Source of the DNA: Companilactobacillus suantsaicola
GTDB lineage: Bacteria > Bacillota > Bacilli > Lactobacillales > Lactobacillaceae
Length of the DNA: 48,610 nt
Assembly: GCF_004745525.1 (NCBI RefSeq)
Contig: NZ_RKLY01000021.1
Location: 1 to 48,610, forward strand
Direction: 5' to 3'
Made by a program: the position numbers and the translations under genes. Below, piece by piece: positions 31,620 through 39,600 of this stretch. The notes beneath the pieces were generated by a model. The model had not been told where the DNA came from. It was given only the letters and a program-made list of their open reading frames with translations, and did not search any database. Within the stretch, counting starts at the first letter, position 1. Each line of letters begins with the position of its first letter.

Positions 31620-32459
31620 ATGTATAAAGAAGCGTTTTTAGCCGCTTTGACGGTTTTCATCTGTTACGGTGGTAATTGGCTCTTTGGTCAAACCATGATC
31701 GAACGTCCATTAGTTGTTGGCTGTATTGCTGGTCTTATTTTTGGCGATATGCGTGCTGGTATTATTATGGGAGCATCCCTAGAAGCTATCTTCATGGGTG
31801 CGGTTGATATTGGTGGTGCACTTTCAGCTGAACCAGTTACGGCAACCGTTTTGGCAACGACTTTCTCAATTGTGTTGAATGTTAATGAAAAAGCTGCCTT
31901 AGCTCTAGCTGTTCCAATCGGTGTCTTAGCTGCTTTTATCTCGATGTTTATGAAAAACGTTGTAATGAACTTATTCGCTCCACTAGTTGATAAATATGCC
32001 GAAGAAAATAGTCCTAAGAAAATGGCATTTATTCACTATTTAATGTGGTTTATCAATTACTTTGTTTTCTCTTTGATCACATTCTTCAGTGTGCTCGAAG
32101 GTGCCAAACCGGTCCAAGCTTTAGTTAACAGTATTCCTGATAATTTGATGGCTGGACTTTCTGCCACTGGGGGACTCTTACCAGCCGTCGGATTCGCTAT
32201 TTTGATGAGAATGTTGTGGAGTAAACAATTGGCTCCATACTTCTTCTTAGGTTTTATCTTAGTAGCTTATCTAGAATTGCCATCAGTTGCTGTAGCAGCG
32301 TTAGGTATCATTCTAGTTCTCGTAACTAGCTTTAAAGACAAACAATTACTTGATATGGAAAACAAACAAAAAGAATTAGAACAAAGACCAGCTGTGGCCG
32401 GTCCAAGTAACTCAGATGCAACGAAAGAGGAACAAGAAGAGGAGGACTTTTTCTCATGA
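31620..32459 (+). CDS. PTS mannose-family EIIC membrane component
   Basis: Start at ATG 31620 with GAGGGGG upstream; 279 residues. Typical EIIC(Man/Sor) features: N-terminal helices, GLIFGDMRAGIIMGASLEAIFMGAVDIGGALSAEP (the family's glycine-rich signature), then several hydrophobic helices. The C-terminus is a charged cytoplasmic tail (TKEEQEEEDFFS). With EIID it forms the sugar channel. Its stop codon overlaps the EIID start (ATGA). Confidence 0.92.
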   Translation: MYKEAFLAALTVFICYGGNWLFGQTMIERPLVVGCIAGLIFGDMRAGIIMGASLEAIFMGAVDIGGALSAEPVTATVLATTFSIVLNVNEKAALALAVPIGVLAAFISMFMKNVVMNLFAPLVDKYAEENSPKKMAFIHYLMWFINYFVFSLITFFSVLEGAKPVQALVNSIPDNLMAGLSATGGLLPAVGFAILMRMLWSKQLAPYFFLGFILVAYLELPSVAVAALGIILVLVTSFKDKQLLDMENKQKELEQRPAVAGPSNSDATKEEQEEEDFFS

Positions 32460-33283
32460 AATTAACTGAAAACATGTCAAAAGAAGACCGTAAAATGTTG
32501 AATGGTATCTTCTGGCGTTCATTTACCGTTTTTGCCAGTCGTGCCGGTGCTACTAAAGCTCATGCTCCTGGTTTCATTTATTCTATCACTCCCGCTTTGA
32601 AGCGTTACTACAAAGATGATCCCGAGGGTAGACGTGAAGCAATGATGCGTCATACTACTTGGTACAACATCACTCAAAACGTTGGTACTTTCGTTATGGG
32701 TCTAGTTGCTTCGATGGAGAAGAAGAATTCTGAAGAAAAAGATTTCGATGCTGAATCAATCGTTGCCTTGAAGACTTCTTTGATGGGTCCTTTGTCAGGT
32801 ATCGGTGACTCAATTTTCTGGGGCGTTATCCGTGTTATCGCTGCTGGTGTCGGAATTTCTCTCGCAACGCAAGGTTCAATTTTGGGACCAATCTTGTTCT
32901 TGTTGATCTATAATATTCCTTCAATTTTGACAAGATACTATTTGACTTACATGGGCTTCTCACTTGGATCAACTTTCATTGAAAAAATCTACGCTAACGG
33001 CAGTATGAAGATCTTGAACAAAGCTGCCAGCACCTTAGGTTTGTTGATGATCGGTAGTATGACTGCCAGCATGGTTAAATTCGAAAGTAAGTTGTCGGTT
33101 CCAATCGCCGGTGGTAAGCCAATCTTGATTCAAACTTATTTAGACCAATTGTTCAAGGGTTTAGTTCCACTTGGTATCACATTGCTTTGTTACTGGTTAT
33201 TGAGTAAGAAAGTTAACGTTAACTGGATTTTACTTGGCGTCTTAGTTCTGGCGATTATTTTAGGATTGCTCGGTGTTGTTTAG
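32456..33283 (+). CDS. PTS mannose-family EIID membrane component
   Basis: 275 residues starting at the ATGA overlap with EIIC. Signatures: FWRSFTVFASRAG, GFIYSITPALKRYY, the FNTxPxx-like region replaced by HTTWYNITQNVGTFVMGLVASME, and SLMGPLSGIGDSIFWG, the hallmark of EIID(Man). The last third holds two to three membrane helices. It completes a four-component transporter induced by LevR and sigma-54. Confidence 0.93.
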   Translation: MKLTENMSKEDRKMLNGIFWRSFTVFASRAGATKAHAPGFIYSITPALKRYYKDDPEGRREAMMRHTTWYNITQNVGTFVMGLVASMEKKNSEEKDFDAESIVALKTSLMGPLSGIGDSIFWGVIRVIAAGVGISLATQGSILGPILFLLIYNIPSILTRYYLTYMGFSLGSTFIEKIYANGSMKILNKAASTLGLLMIGSMTASMVKFESKLSVPIAGGKPILIQTYLDQLFKGLVPLGITLLCYWLLSKKVNVNWILLGVLVLAIILGLLGVV

Positions 33284-33988
33284 TTGCCAGCTCATTTAGA
33301 CTTTGTGACAGTTATTATTAGGTTACTAATGGCAACTGTTTTCTCCGGAATCATTGGGTTAGATCGAGCTTATAAGCACCGACCTGCCGGACTGAGGACG
33401 CACATCTTGGTTTGCTTAGGAGCTTGCATTATCGCTTTGATTCAAAAGAACTTGAGTTACAATGCTTTGACGATTGCTCAGACTTATCCACAATATAAAG
33501 GCATCATCCGCGTTGACGAGGCTAGATTGATTGCCCAAGTTGTCAGTGGTATCGGCTTTTTAGGTGCCGGGACGATCATTGTGGAGAACCATTCGATTCG
33601 TGGTCTGACGACGGCGGCCAGTTTGTGGGTCGTGGCCTGTATCGGGATCGCAATTGGGATGGGAAATTATATTATTGCAGTCAGTGGATTTTTGGTGGTG
33701 TTTAGTGTGGTAGCGTTTTTGAAAAAAATTATCCGGATCAGTCCGGTACGCAAAATCAAAATTGAATATAAGGAAAAATTGGCGACGAAGGAATTTATTG
33801 ACGATTATTTTAGGGAAAATCAGATTTCGGTTGAAGATGTTAAGTTTCGCGCGACGAAGTTGAATAACCGTAATATTTATACCAACGTTTATTCGATTGA
33901 TTTTGGCAAAAATGTTAACTATGTGGATATCGTAGAAAATCTGTCGATGAACGATAATATCGTTAAAGTCGAAACTATCAATGTGTAA
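33284..33988 (+). CDS. MgtC/SapB-family membrane protein at the end of the PTS operon
   Basis: 234 residues. Four to five N-terminal helices carry MgtC signatures: FSGIIGLDRAYKHRPAGLRTHILVCLGA, RLIAQVVSGIGFLGAGTII and GLTTAASLWVVACIGIAIG. A soluble C-terminal domain follows (about 155-234). MgtC proteins are linked to Mg2+ stress and, in pathogens, to F-ATPase modulation; their role in lactobacilli is unclear. The start is uncertain: TTG 33284 directly abuts the EIID stop and has no good Shine-Dalgarno, so translation may depend on termination of EIID; an in-frame GTG a few codons later is an alternative. Its place in a sigma-54 PTS operon is unusual. Confidence 0.85.
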   Translation: MPAHLDFVTVIIRLLMATVFSGIIGLDRAYKHRPAGLRTHILVCLGACIIALIQKNLSYNALTIAQTYPQYKGIIRVDEARLIAQVVSGIGFLGAGTIIVENHSIRGLTTAASLWVVACIGIAIGMGNYIIAVSGFLVVFSVVAFLKKIIRISPVRKIKIEYKEKLATKEFIDDYFRENQISVEDVKFRATKLNNRNIYTNVYSIDFGKNVNYVDIVENLSMNDNIVKVETINV

Positions 33989-34022
33989 AAAAATTATAAG
34001 TAAGTTTATTTAGGTAGAAAAG

Positions 34023-34070
34023 ACAACTCCCTTTACGTTATGATGAAAATGAAAACGTAAAGGGAGTTGT
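34023..34070 (+). terminator. 17-bp perfect hairpin: operon terminator that also covers the next gene's ribosome-binding site
   Basis: ACAACTCCCTTTACGTT (34023-34039) pairs perfectly with AACGTAAAGGGAGTTGT (34054-34070) around a 14-nt loop, followed by TTGTTTTG. The 3' arm contains AAAGGGAG (34059-34066), the Shine-Dalgarno of the gene starting at TTG 34076. A TATGAT in the loop (34039-34044) could be the -10 box of that gene. Confidence 0.75.
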
Positions 34071-34075
34071 TTGTT

Positions 34076-35026
34076 TTGAAGAGATTAAGGAAATTAAGCA
34101 TTTTTTTCGCAGTTTGTTTAATGATTCTGAGCTCATTTTCATTTGTCGGGATTCAGAAAGTTTCTGCTGCTGATGTTCAATACACGATTGGAACAACTAA
34201 GGATATTCCATCTGCCATTGCTTCAATGGGTAAGAATTTAAATCGTTATTCACAAAATAATTTGAATGCGGACGTTAAAGCCTATGATTCAACTAAGGAT
34301 TTGAATGCTGCTATCACTGACGGGACAGTCAATGCAGCCGTAACTGATTTAGTTAATTATGCGGCTTTATCAAAAAAACATTCGAATTGGAAAATTGTCG
34401 GCACGATGCCAGGTTATTTTGGTTTAGCTGCCAACAAAAAAGTTAAGACTGTTAAGAAGTTAAAGGGTAAGACGATTGCAGTTGATAAGAGTAACATGTC
34501 GTATTACTATTTGAAGAATCTTTTGAAGAAGAAAAAGGTTAAGTTGTCCAAAGTTCATATTAAACAAGTTGACTCACAAAAGGATCGAGTAAATGCTTTG
34601 AAGGATGGTTCAGTTGACGCTGCGGTATTATCAGATCCGTCATTGACCGAAGCCAAAGTTAACGGTTCAAAAGTTTTGAACAAGCAAAAGAAGAATGCCG
34701 ATAATGGTAACATTTTGATTGTTAACAACGACTACGCTAAGAAGAATATTTCTAACACCAATATTTTGGCTAGTGTGATCAATGAACAAATCAGAACTAT
34801 CAACAAGACTGATTCTTACATGCAAGTGAACAATTCATTCTCTGAGTATGATGTCAGTGGAAAAGCTGTTACTAAGTTGAATGCGATGGATGTTAGATTC
34901 AAGAAGATGCACAAGGTTAAGAAGTCTAACTTCAAGAAAGCTTACAAGTTTGCTAAGAAACAGAAGTTGTATAAAGGTAAAGTTAATTACAAGAAGGCTA
35001 CTATTAAGGTTCGTCATATTAAATAG
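34076..35026 (+). CDS. secreted periplasmic-binding-fold protein, orphan (NMT1/SsuA-like)
   Basis: Start taken as TTG 34076 (MKRLRKLSIFFAVCLMILSS), nine bases after AAAGGGAG. 316 residues. The signal peptide is cleaved near VSAAD (about 33) with no lipobox Cys, so unlike normal Gram-positive binding proteins it is not lipid-anchored. The mature part follows a type II binding-protein layout: YTIGTTKDIPSAIASMGKNL, NAAVTDLVNYAALSKKHSNW, KLKGKTIAVDKSN, DAAVLSDPSLTEAKV. No ABC permease or ATPase is nearby. The C-terminal 60 residues are extremely Lys-rich (KKMHKVKKSNFKKAYKFAKK), giving a very basic protein that could bind wall polyanions. Ligand unknown. Confidence 0.75.
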   Translation: MKRLRKLSIFFAVCLMILSSFSFVGIQKVSAADVQYTIGTTKDIPSAIASMGKNLNRYSQNNLNADVKAYDSTKDLNAAITDGTVNAAVTDLVNYAALSKKHSNWKIVGTMPGYFGLAANKKVKTVKKLKGKTIAVDKSNMSYYYLKNLLKKKKVKLSKVHIKQVDSQKDRVNALKDGSVDAAVLSDPSLTEAKVNGSKVLNKQKKNADNGNILIVNNDYAKKNISNTNILASVINEQIRTINKTDSYMQVNNSFSEYDVSGKAVTKLNAMDVRFKKMHKVKKSNFKKAYKFAKKQKLYKGKVNYKKATIKVRHIK

Positions 35027-35062
35027 AAGATAGTTAAGTTCTATTTGGATGTAGGATTAAGT

Positions 35063-35226
35063 ATGCCGTCCTCCACAAAAAAACTCGATTGGGACTGGAA
35101 CGATGTGGGCACGACTTTGAACTACCGCAAAGTACGCGGCATTTCAAAGCTCGGCCTTATTCTAAGCAATAAATTGCTAAGAATAATTTCACATCTGAGC
35201 CCAATCGAGTTTTTTTGTTCCGGACT
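35063..35226 (-). repeat. structured intergenic element C7
   Basis: The most diverged outer helix among the minus-strand copies: ACAAAAAAACTCGATTGGG against CCCAATCGAGTTTTTTTGT, 19 perfect pairs, where C1 has CAACAAAGCTGAT. The hairpin is as in C1; the second arm carries CGTACTTTGCG. In the gap 35027-35594 it is followed by a terminator at 35367. Confidence 0.9.
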
Positions 35227-35366
35227 GGATTTGTGGTTCTTTGGGTTATGTTCGTTCTATTGGTTTAGGAGATGGCATTCTATTTGGATTTTGATGGGAT
35301 GATTTGAATCGTAGGAATGTAGCATGTATTTTGTATGATAAAGACTATTACAGCAAAATAAAAATA

Positions 35367-35397
35367 GGTTGAACTTTAATCGTTCAGCCCGTTTTTT
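35367..35397 (+). terminator. intrinsic terminator downstream of C7
   Basis: GG-T-TGAAC pairs with GTTCA-G-CC, followed by CGTTTTTT. No protein gene lies between it and C7 on this strand. Confidence 0.7.
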
Positions 35398-35594
35398 GAT
35401 TATTGGGTAAAAGGTAATACCTATAATCATATTTCCATTCAGTTGAGCATTTTAATTGAGTTGCTCAATAATTATGTTTGTTTTTCCTAATATTTGATTC
35501 AAATATCAAATTGTAAAGTAATATCGAAAATTCCATCGTAAACGCTATCAGAGAGGGTAAGATGAAGGTGTAAACAATGGAAGGGGAGATTTTG

Positions 35595-35873
35595 ATGACT
35601 CAACAAGTACCAGAAGTAAAATCTGTTTCTCTACTACCAAACTTCAATTTATGTGTCACGTATGATAATGGAGAAGTTCGTTTTGCTGATAGCGAATACA
35701 AGAATATGGAAATGCACGTCTTTGATCGTGCCAATCTTGGAGCAACCAACTTAACTCCAGGATGGTATTGGATTGGGCCCGAGATTAAATTGAGTGACAA
35801 TAATCACTTTACCGTCAATGGCGGAGACTATGATGGAAATGCCATTTACCAAAGCGATAGTAAAGAAGATTAA
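35595..35873 (+). CDS. DUF2442-like small protein
   Basis: Start placed at ATG 35595 (MTQQVPEVKSVSLLPNFNLC) because AAGGGGAG lies just upstream; an earlier in-frame ATG at 35577 overlaps that site. 92 residues. The N-terminal part, VKSVSLLPNFNLCVTYDNGEVRFAD, fits DUF2442 ('v..v...dy.L.v.FdnGe.r.fd'), a family of small beta-rich proteins sometimes paired with toxin-like or nucleotide-modifying genes. No such partner is here; it lies alone between elements C7 and C8. Terminator follows at 35901. Function unknown. Confidence 0.7.
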   Translation: MTQQVPEVKSVSLLPNFNLCVTYDNGEVRFADSEYKNMEMHVFDRANLGATNLTPGWYWIGPEIKLSDNNHFTVNGGDYDGNAIYQSDSKED

Positions 35874-35900
35874 TTACTATCAAAATCAAATTTCATTCTT

Positions 35901-35937
35901 AAAAAAGAGTCACGTAAATGATTGCGTGACTCTTTTG
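35901..35937. terminator. bidirectional intrinsic terminator
   Basis: AAAAGAGTCACG pairs perfectly with CGTGACTCTTTT around a 10-nt loop. Confidence 0.9.
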
Positions 35938-36134
35938 TTATGTACTATATAAAATAATAGAATTGCTACTTTTTCAAAGGATGTGGCTGTCTCAATAAGG
36001 CCTACTACTATTCGCGTTATTACAGGAAAGAAAGCCATAAACGTATCCCAGCAACAAAACATATTTGGACATACTACAAATAGAACTCTGTCCATTTCCA
36101 AATATAAGATTCAACTGCAAATAACTGAAATTCA

Positions 36135-36299
36135 GTCTGGAGTAACAGCTCTGGGAAATGCTCAGCCGTGAAATTCTACTTAGCGCTTTAGCGCTTACGT
36201 AGAAGGCCGAGCTTGGAAATGCCGCGCACTTTGCGGTAGTTTCAAGTCGTGCCCACCGCGTTCCAGTCATTTCCCAGAGCTGTTGCGGAAGACGGCATC
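36135..36299 (+). repeat. structured intergenic element C8
   Basis: Outer helix as in C6 (AACAGCTCTGGGAAATG), hairpin as in C2 with a compensated change (TTCTACTTAGCGCT / AGCGCTTACGTAGAA), second arm of the CCGCGCACTTTGCGG type. It looks like a mosaic of the two subtypes. The gap 35938-36425 holds nothing else I can read. Confidence 0.9.
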
Positions 36300-36425
36300 A
36301 ACCACCAACTGAGCTAAAGAAGGATTAATTATCTAGTTTAATCACCAATCAAACTACAGAACAACTCATAATCTAGTTTTTCATGGTAAAATATTTCTAT
36401 TATTAATTGATTTGAGGGCGTTATT

Positions 36426-37445
36426 TTGAAGAAAAAAAGATTGATTTATGTGGATACGATTCGGGTGTTTGCTATGTTGTTGGTGGTTTTGGCGCATGCT
36501 TGTGCGAATGACCTAGCTGCTACGCCAAGAACTTTGAAATGGGATGTAGTCAACTCGATTGTTATCATAACTGAAATTGCCGTGCCACTGTTTTTCATGA
36601 TCAGTGGAGCGATGGTTTTGAACAGTCGCAAAACTTATGATCTGAAATATCTATTCAAACATCGACTAGTACGAGTAGTGGTGCCATTTCTGGTTTGGTC
36701 GGTCGTTTCTGCCTTTTTAGCCCGCTGGTTGGCGGGTCCAGTTGATATGAATGACTTCGCCAATACTTTGTTATTGATGTACCACAAGCCCGTTTTAGTA
36801 GCATACTGGTTCATGTATCCCTTGATTGGTTTGTATCTATTATCGCCATTCTTGAAGGCAATTGCTGATAAAATCGACGACAAAACACTGCTTTACTTGT
36901 TGATTTTGTGGGCGGTAATTGACCTCGTCTTGCCAACTTTGACGACGACCACACCGAAAAATATTGGAATGTACTTCGATTCGTTTGACCTCGGACGGAT
37001 CGTGGTGTCTAAGGATATCGGCTACTTCTTTATCGGTTATCGGATTTCTAAGATTGAACGCCATCATTTGAAGTTGAACTTGAACATCTTGCTGCCAATA
37101 ATTTTGCTGGCGATAAATATCGTGATCAGCTTCCTAGCTTTGAACAAAAATCTAAATTTCTTAAACGCCGTTTCTAATGTCAATATTCCGATCATTGCCG
37201 CTTTGATTTTCATATTGTTCAAACGTTTTGAACCTAAGTATACGGACAACTTTTCACGCATAATTGAATTGCTTGCTCCACTGACATATGGCGTTTATCT
37301 GGTGCACGGTTTGGCAATTCAGACGGTACAAAAATATTACGTCACGGCCAATTTTTTATACGTCTGGTTGTTGTCAGTTGTCGCTTCATTATTGATAATC
37401 TTTGTTCTCAGCAAGATTCCGGTTGTCAAAAGATTATTTACTTAG
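36426..37445 (+). CDS. acyltransferase family 3 membrane protein (OafA/WecH type)
   Basis: 339 residues from TTG 36426 (GAGGGCG upstream). The N-terminus RLIYVDTIRVFAMLLVVLAHAC has the family's Arg-Asp and catalytic-type His in helix 1; FFMISGAMVLNSR and the FKHRLVRVVVPFLVWS block follow, then about ten hydrophobic helices, ending with a Lys/Arg-rich tip. These proteins acetylate or otherwise acylate surface polysaccharides and teichoic acids, using acyl-CoA from the cytosol. A surface-polymer substrate fits the envelope-rich neighbourhood, but the real acceptor is unknown. Confidence 0.88.
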   Translation: MKKKRLIYVDTIRVFAMLLVVLAHACANDLAATPRTLKWDVVNSIVIITEIAVPLFFMISGAMVLNSRKTYDLKYLFKHRLVRVVVPFLVWSVVSAFLARWLAGPVDMNDFANTLLLMYHKPVLVAYWFMYPLIGLYLLSPFLKAIADKIDDKTLLYLLILWAVIDLVLPTLTTTTPKNIGMYFDSFDLGRIVVSKDIGYFFIGYRISKIERHHLKLNLNILLPIILLAINIVISFLALNKNLNFLNAVSNVNIPIIAALIFILFKRFEPKYTDNFSRIIELLAPLTYGVYLVHGLAIQTVQKYYVTANFLYVWLLSVVASLLIIFVLSKIPVVKRLFT

Positions 37446-37504
37446 AATATTTTTTGAGGTAGTAAGGTATAATGTAATTAATATGATTTAAAGGTGGTAT
37501 TACA

Positions 37505-37744
37505 ATGCTTGAAAAAGTTAATGGAATCGTTAAAGTAACTCAAGATGATCGTTATGTGGTCTTCTTATTCGACAATTTCGAAGTGAACCGCAAGATGCTC
37601 CAAGACCGTTACGTTAAAGGTCAATCGGCTTGGTATACTGATGCCAAAGGTACAGGGGATGACGGTAAAACTTTCTATCGAATCGCTGAAGATGGCGAAT
37701 GGATCGAAGCTGAATACGTCGACTTTATCCCAACTGAGGACTAA
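37505..37744 (+). CDS. single SLAP-like unit without signal peptide (79 aa)
   Basis: ATG 37505 follows GGTGG. The product (MLEKVNGIVKVTQDDRYVVF...) contains one clear SLAP-like unit: VNRKMLQDRYVKGQSAWYTDA, GKTFYRIAEDGEWIEAEYVDF. Elsewhere in the window such units occur only in exported wall proteins, but this one has no signal peptide and is acidic rather than basic, so it would stay in the cytosol. It may have been co-opted as an intracellular partner, or be a decayed fragment; the intact ribosome-binding site and full unit favour a working gene. It precedes the GH73 gene by 130 bp. Confidence 0.7.
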   Translation: MLEKVNGIVKVTQDDRYVVFLFDNFEVNRKMLQDRYVKGQSAWYTDAKGTGDDGKTFYRIAEDGEWIEAEYVDFIPTED

Positions 37745-37872
37745 TGTTACAAGTTTATTAAAAATCACAAAAATTGTTTAAAATTATCCAAATTTCTTAA
37801 GGTTTTGTTGTTCCCTTTTCCTTTAAATAGTAGTCTAAGTTTAATAGACAAGGAATTGGGAGGAGACAAAGT

Positions 37873-39600
37873 ATGAATAAGAAATGGGTTGCCTCAACTG
37901 CTTTAGCTAGCTTTTTAGCAGCTGTTGGTGTGTCTTCAAATGCTTCTCCAGTAAAAGCTGCTTTTTCAGATGATGACGGAAATCAAACAGATGACCAAGA
38001 TGAAAAATCACTTGCTAAAAAAGATGAAACGGTTGCTAGTGTGATGGATTCAAATGGTGCTCCGGTCGACGATGACGTGGCTGATGCAATTGAAGCTAAT
38101 CAAAATGGAACTAGAAGTGTCTTGCCAGCAAACGCAATCGCGGCTTTAACACAGGCTTCCAGTACTAGTGGGATTTCGCTTGCACAACAAAAGGCCTTCT
38201 TGAACAAAGTAGCACCAATGGCTCAACAAGCTGCATCCAAGTATAACTTGTACACATCGGTCATGTTGGCACAAGCTATTTTGGAGAGTTCTTGGGGGAC
38301 TTCAACCTTAGCAACGCAATACAATAACTATTTTGGAGTTAAAGGTAGCTATAAAGGTCAATACGTCACGATGAAGACCCGTGAATGGAGTGCTGAAAAA
38401 GGTTACTACTTTATTTCTGATAATTTCAGAAGTTATCCAACAGTTTATGAATCATTCGCTGATAATGGTGATAAACTCCGCAACGGAATCACTGGCAACA
38501 ACGCTTTTTACCAAGGAACCTGGAGAGAAAATGCTTCTTCCTATAAAGATGCTACAAAATGGTTGCAAGGCAGATATGCAACTTCACCAACATACGCATC
38601 AGTATTAAATAATATTATTGAGAGCTCTAATTTGACACAATATGACGGAAAAGCCAGCACAAGTGGTACTGGTAACGAAAATGAGATTGACGGTACGCAA
38701 ACGAAAATGAATGACACTGCGACCGTAGTAAATAAAAATTCAGCTACGATTTATATCAACGCCGATCCAAATAAAGTAGTAGTAAACCGTGCCTTGGCTT
38801 ATAATACCGATTGGAGTGTATCTTCAAAAGTTGTTACCAAAGACGGCACGACTTATTATCAAGTGGCAACTAACGAATTCGTTAAAGCTTCTGATATGAA
38901 ACTGGCTTCTGAACAAACTAATCCAGCAGTTAAGATTGCTGACACAGCAATTGTGATCGATACCAAAGGTGCAGTTGTTTATAAGAATGCTGATTTAGGA
39001 ACAGCCACGAACCGAGTTTTGCCATATCAATCAGCTTGGATCACCACGAAATACGTCGTTGATAATTCGGGCAACAAGTTCTACTTTGTTGGTAATGACT
39101 CTTATGTCAAAGCAAATGACGTAACATTGAAATCACAACAATCAAATGGCGATTATACCAAGGATAAAGAAGTTCCATATCCAGATATCGTCAAGATTAC
39201 CGCAACACCAGGTGCCAAAGTTTACGACAATAAGCACAACTTACTAGCCGTAAGTTTAGCCGGAACCACAAATTGGAAGATCGACAAGAAGTCGACCCAC
39301 AGTGACGGTTCGATCTGGTATCGAGTAGCAACAAATCAATGGGTCAGCGCCAATGACGTTGAAGTTAAAGGTTCAAATTATATAACCAGTGTCGATGGAA
39401 TGGCAAAGATCAATTACATCCCAGGATACGGAGTCAACGTCTACAATAGCCCCGCAGCTAATAATAAGTTCACCGGAACCAGACTAGCCGACGGAACAAC
39501 CTGGCGAGTTACATCAAAACAAATCGTTGATGGACAAACTTGGTATAAAGTGAATGCTGGATGGGTTAATGGGAAGTATTGTATTTTCCACGAAAATTAG
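37873..39600 (+). CDS. secreted GH73 endo-beta-N-acetylglucosaminidase with four SLAP units
   Basis: 575 residues. Signal peptide MNKKWVASTALASFLAAVGV, cleaved near VKA-AF (30). A GH73 glucosaminidase domain (about 95-255) has the catalytic Glu 138 in MLAQAILESSWGTSTLATQY and the family motifs NNYFGVKG and FRSYPTVYESFADNGDKLRN. Four SLAP-type units (about 280-575) follow: YYQVATNEFVKASDM, FYFVGNDSYVKANDV, WYRVATNQWVSANDV, WYKVNAGWVNGKY. It cleaves N-acetylglucosaminyl bonds in peptidoglycan and would act in cell separation or turnover while held to the wall by its repeats. Strong GGGAGGAG site. Element D2 begins right after the stop. Confidence 0.92.
   Translation: MNKKWVASTALASFLAAVGVSSNASPVKAAFSDDDGNQTDDQDEKSLAKKDETVASVMDSNGAPVDDDVADAIEANQNGTRSVLPANAIAALTQASSTSGISLAQQKAFLNKVAPMAQQAASKYNLYTSVMLAQAILESSWGTSTLATQYNNYFGVKGSYKGQYVTMKTREWSAEKGYYFISDNFRSYPTVYESFADNGDKLRNGITGNNAFYQGTWRENASSYKDATKWLQGRYATSPTYASVLNNIIESSNLTQYDGKASTSGTGNENEIDGTQTKMNDTATVVNKNSATIYINADPNKVVVNRALAYNTDWSVSSKVVTKDGTTYYQVATNEFVKASDMKLASEQTNPAVKIADTAIVIDTKGAVVYKNADLGTATNRVLPYQSAWITTKYVVDNSGNKFYFVGNDSYVKANDVTLKSQQSNGDYTKDKEVPYPDIVKITATPGAKVYDNKHNLLAVSLAGTTNWKIDKKSTHSDGSIWYRVATNQWVSANDVEVKGSNYITSVDGMAKINYIPGYGVNVYNSPAANNKFTGTRLADGTTWRVTSKQIVDGQTWYKVNAGWVNGKYCIFHEN

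Noticed and set aside
1598-36299. CRISPR array
   Set aside because: The repeats are 160 bp, dispersed and in both orientations, with no short repeat-spacer pattern and no cas genes.
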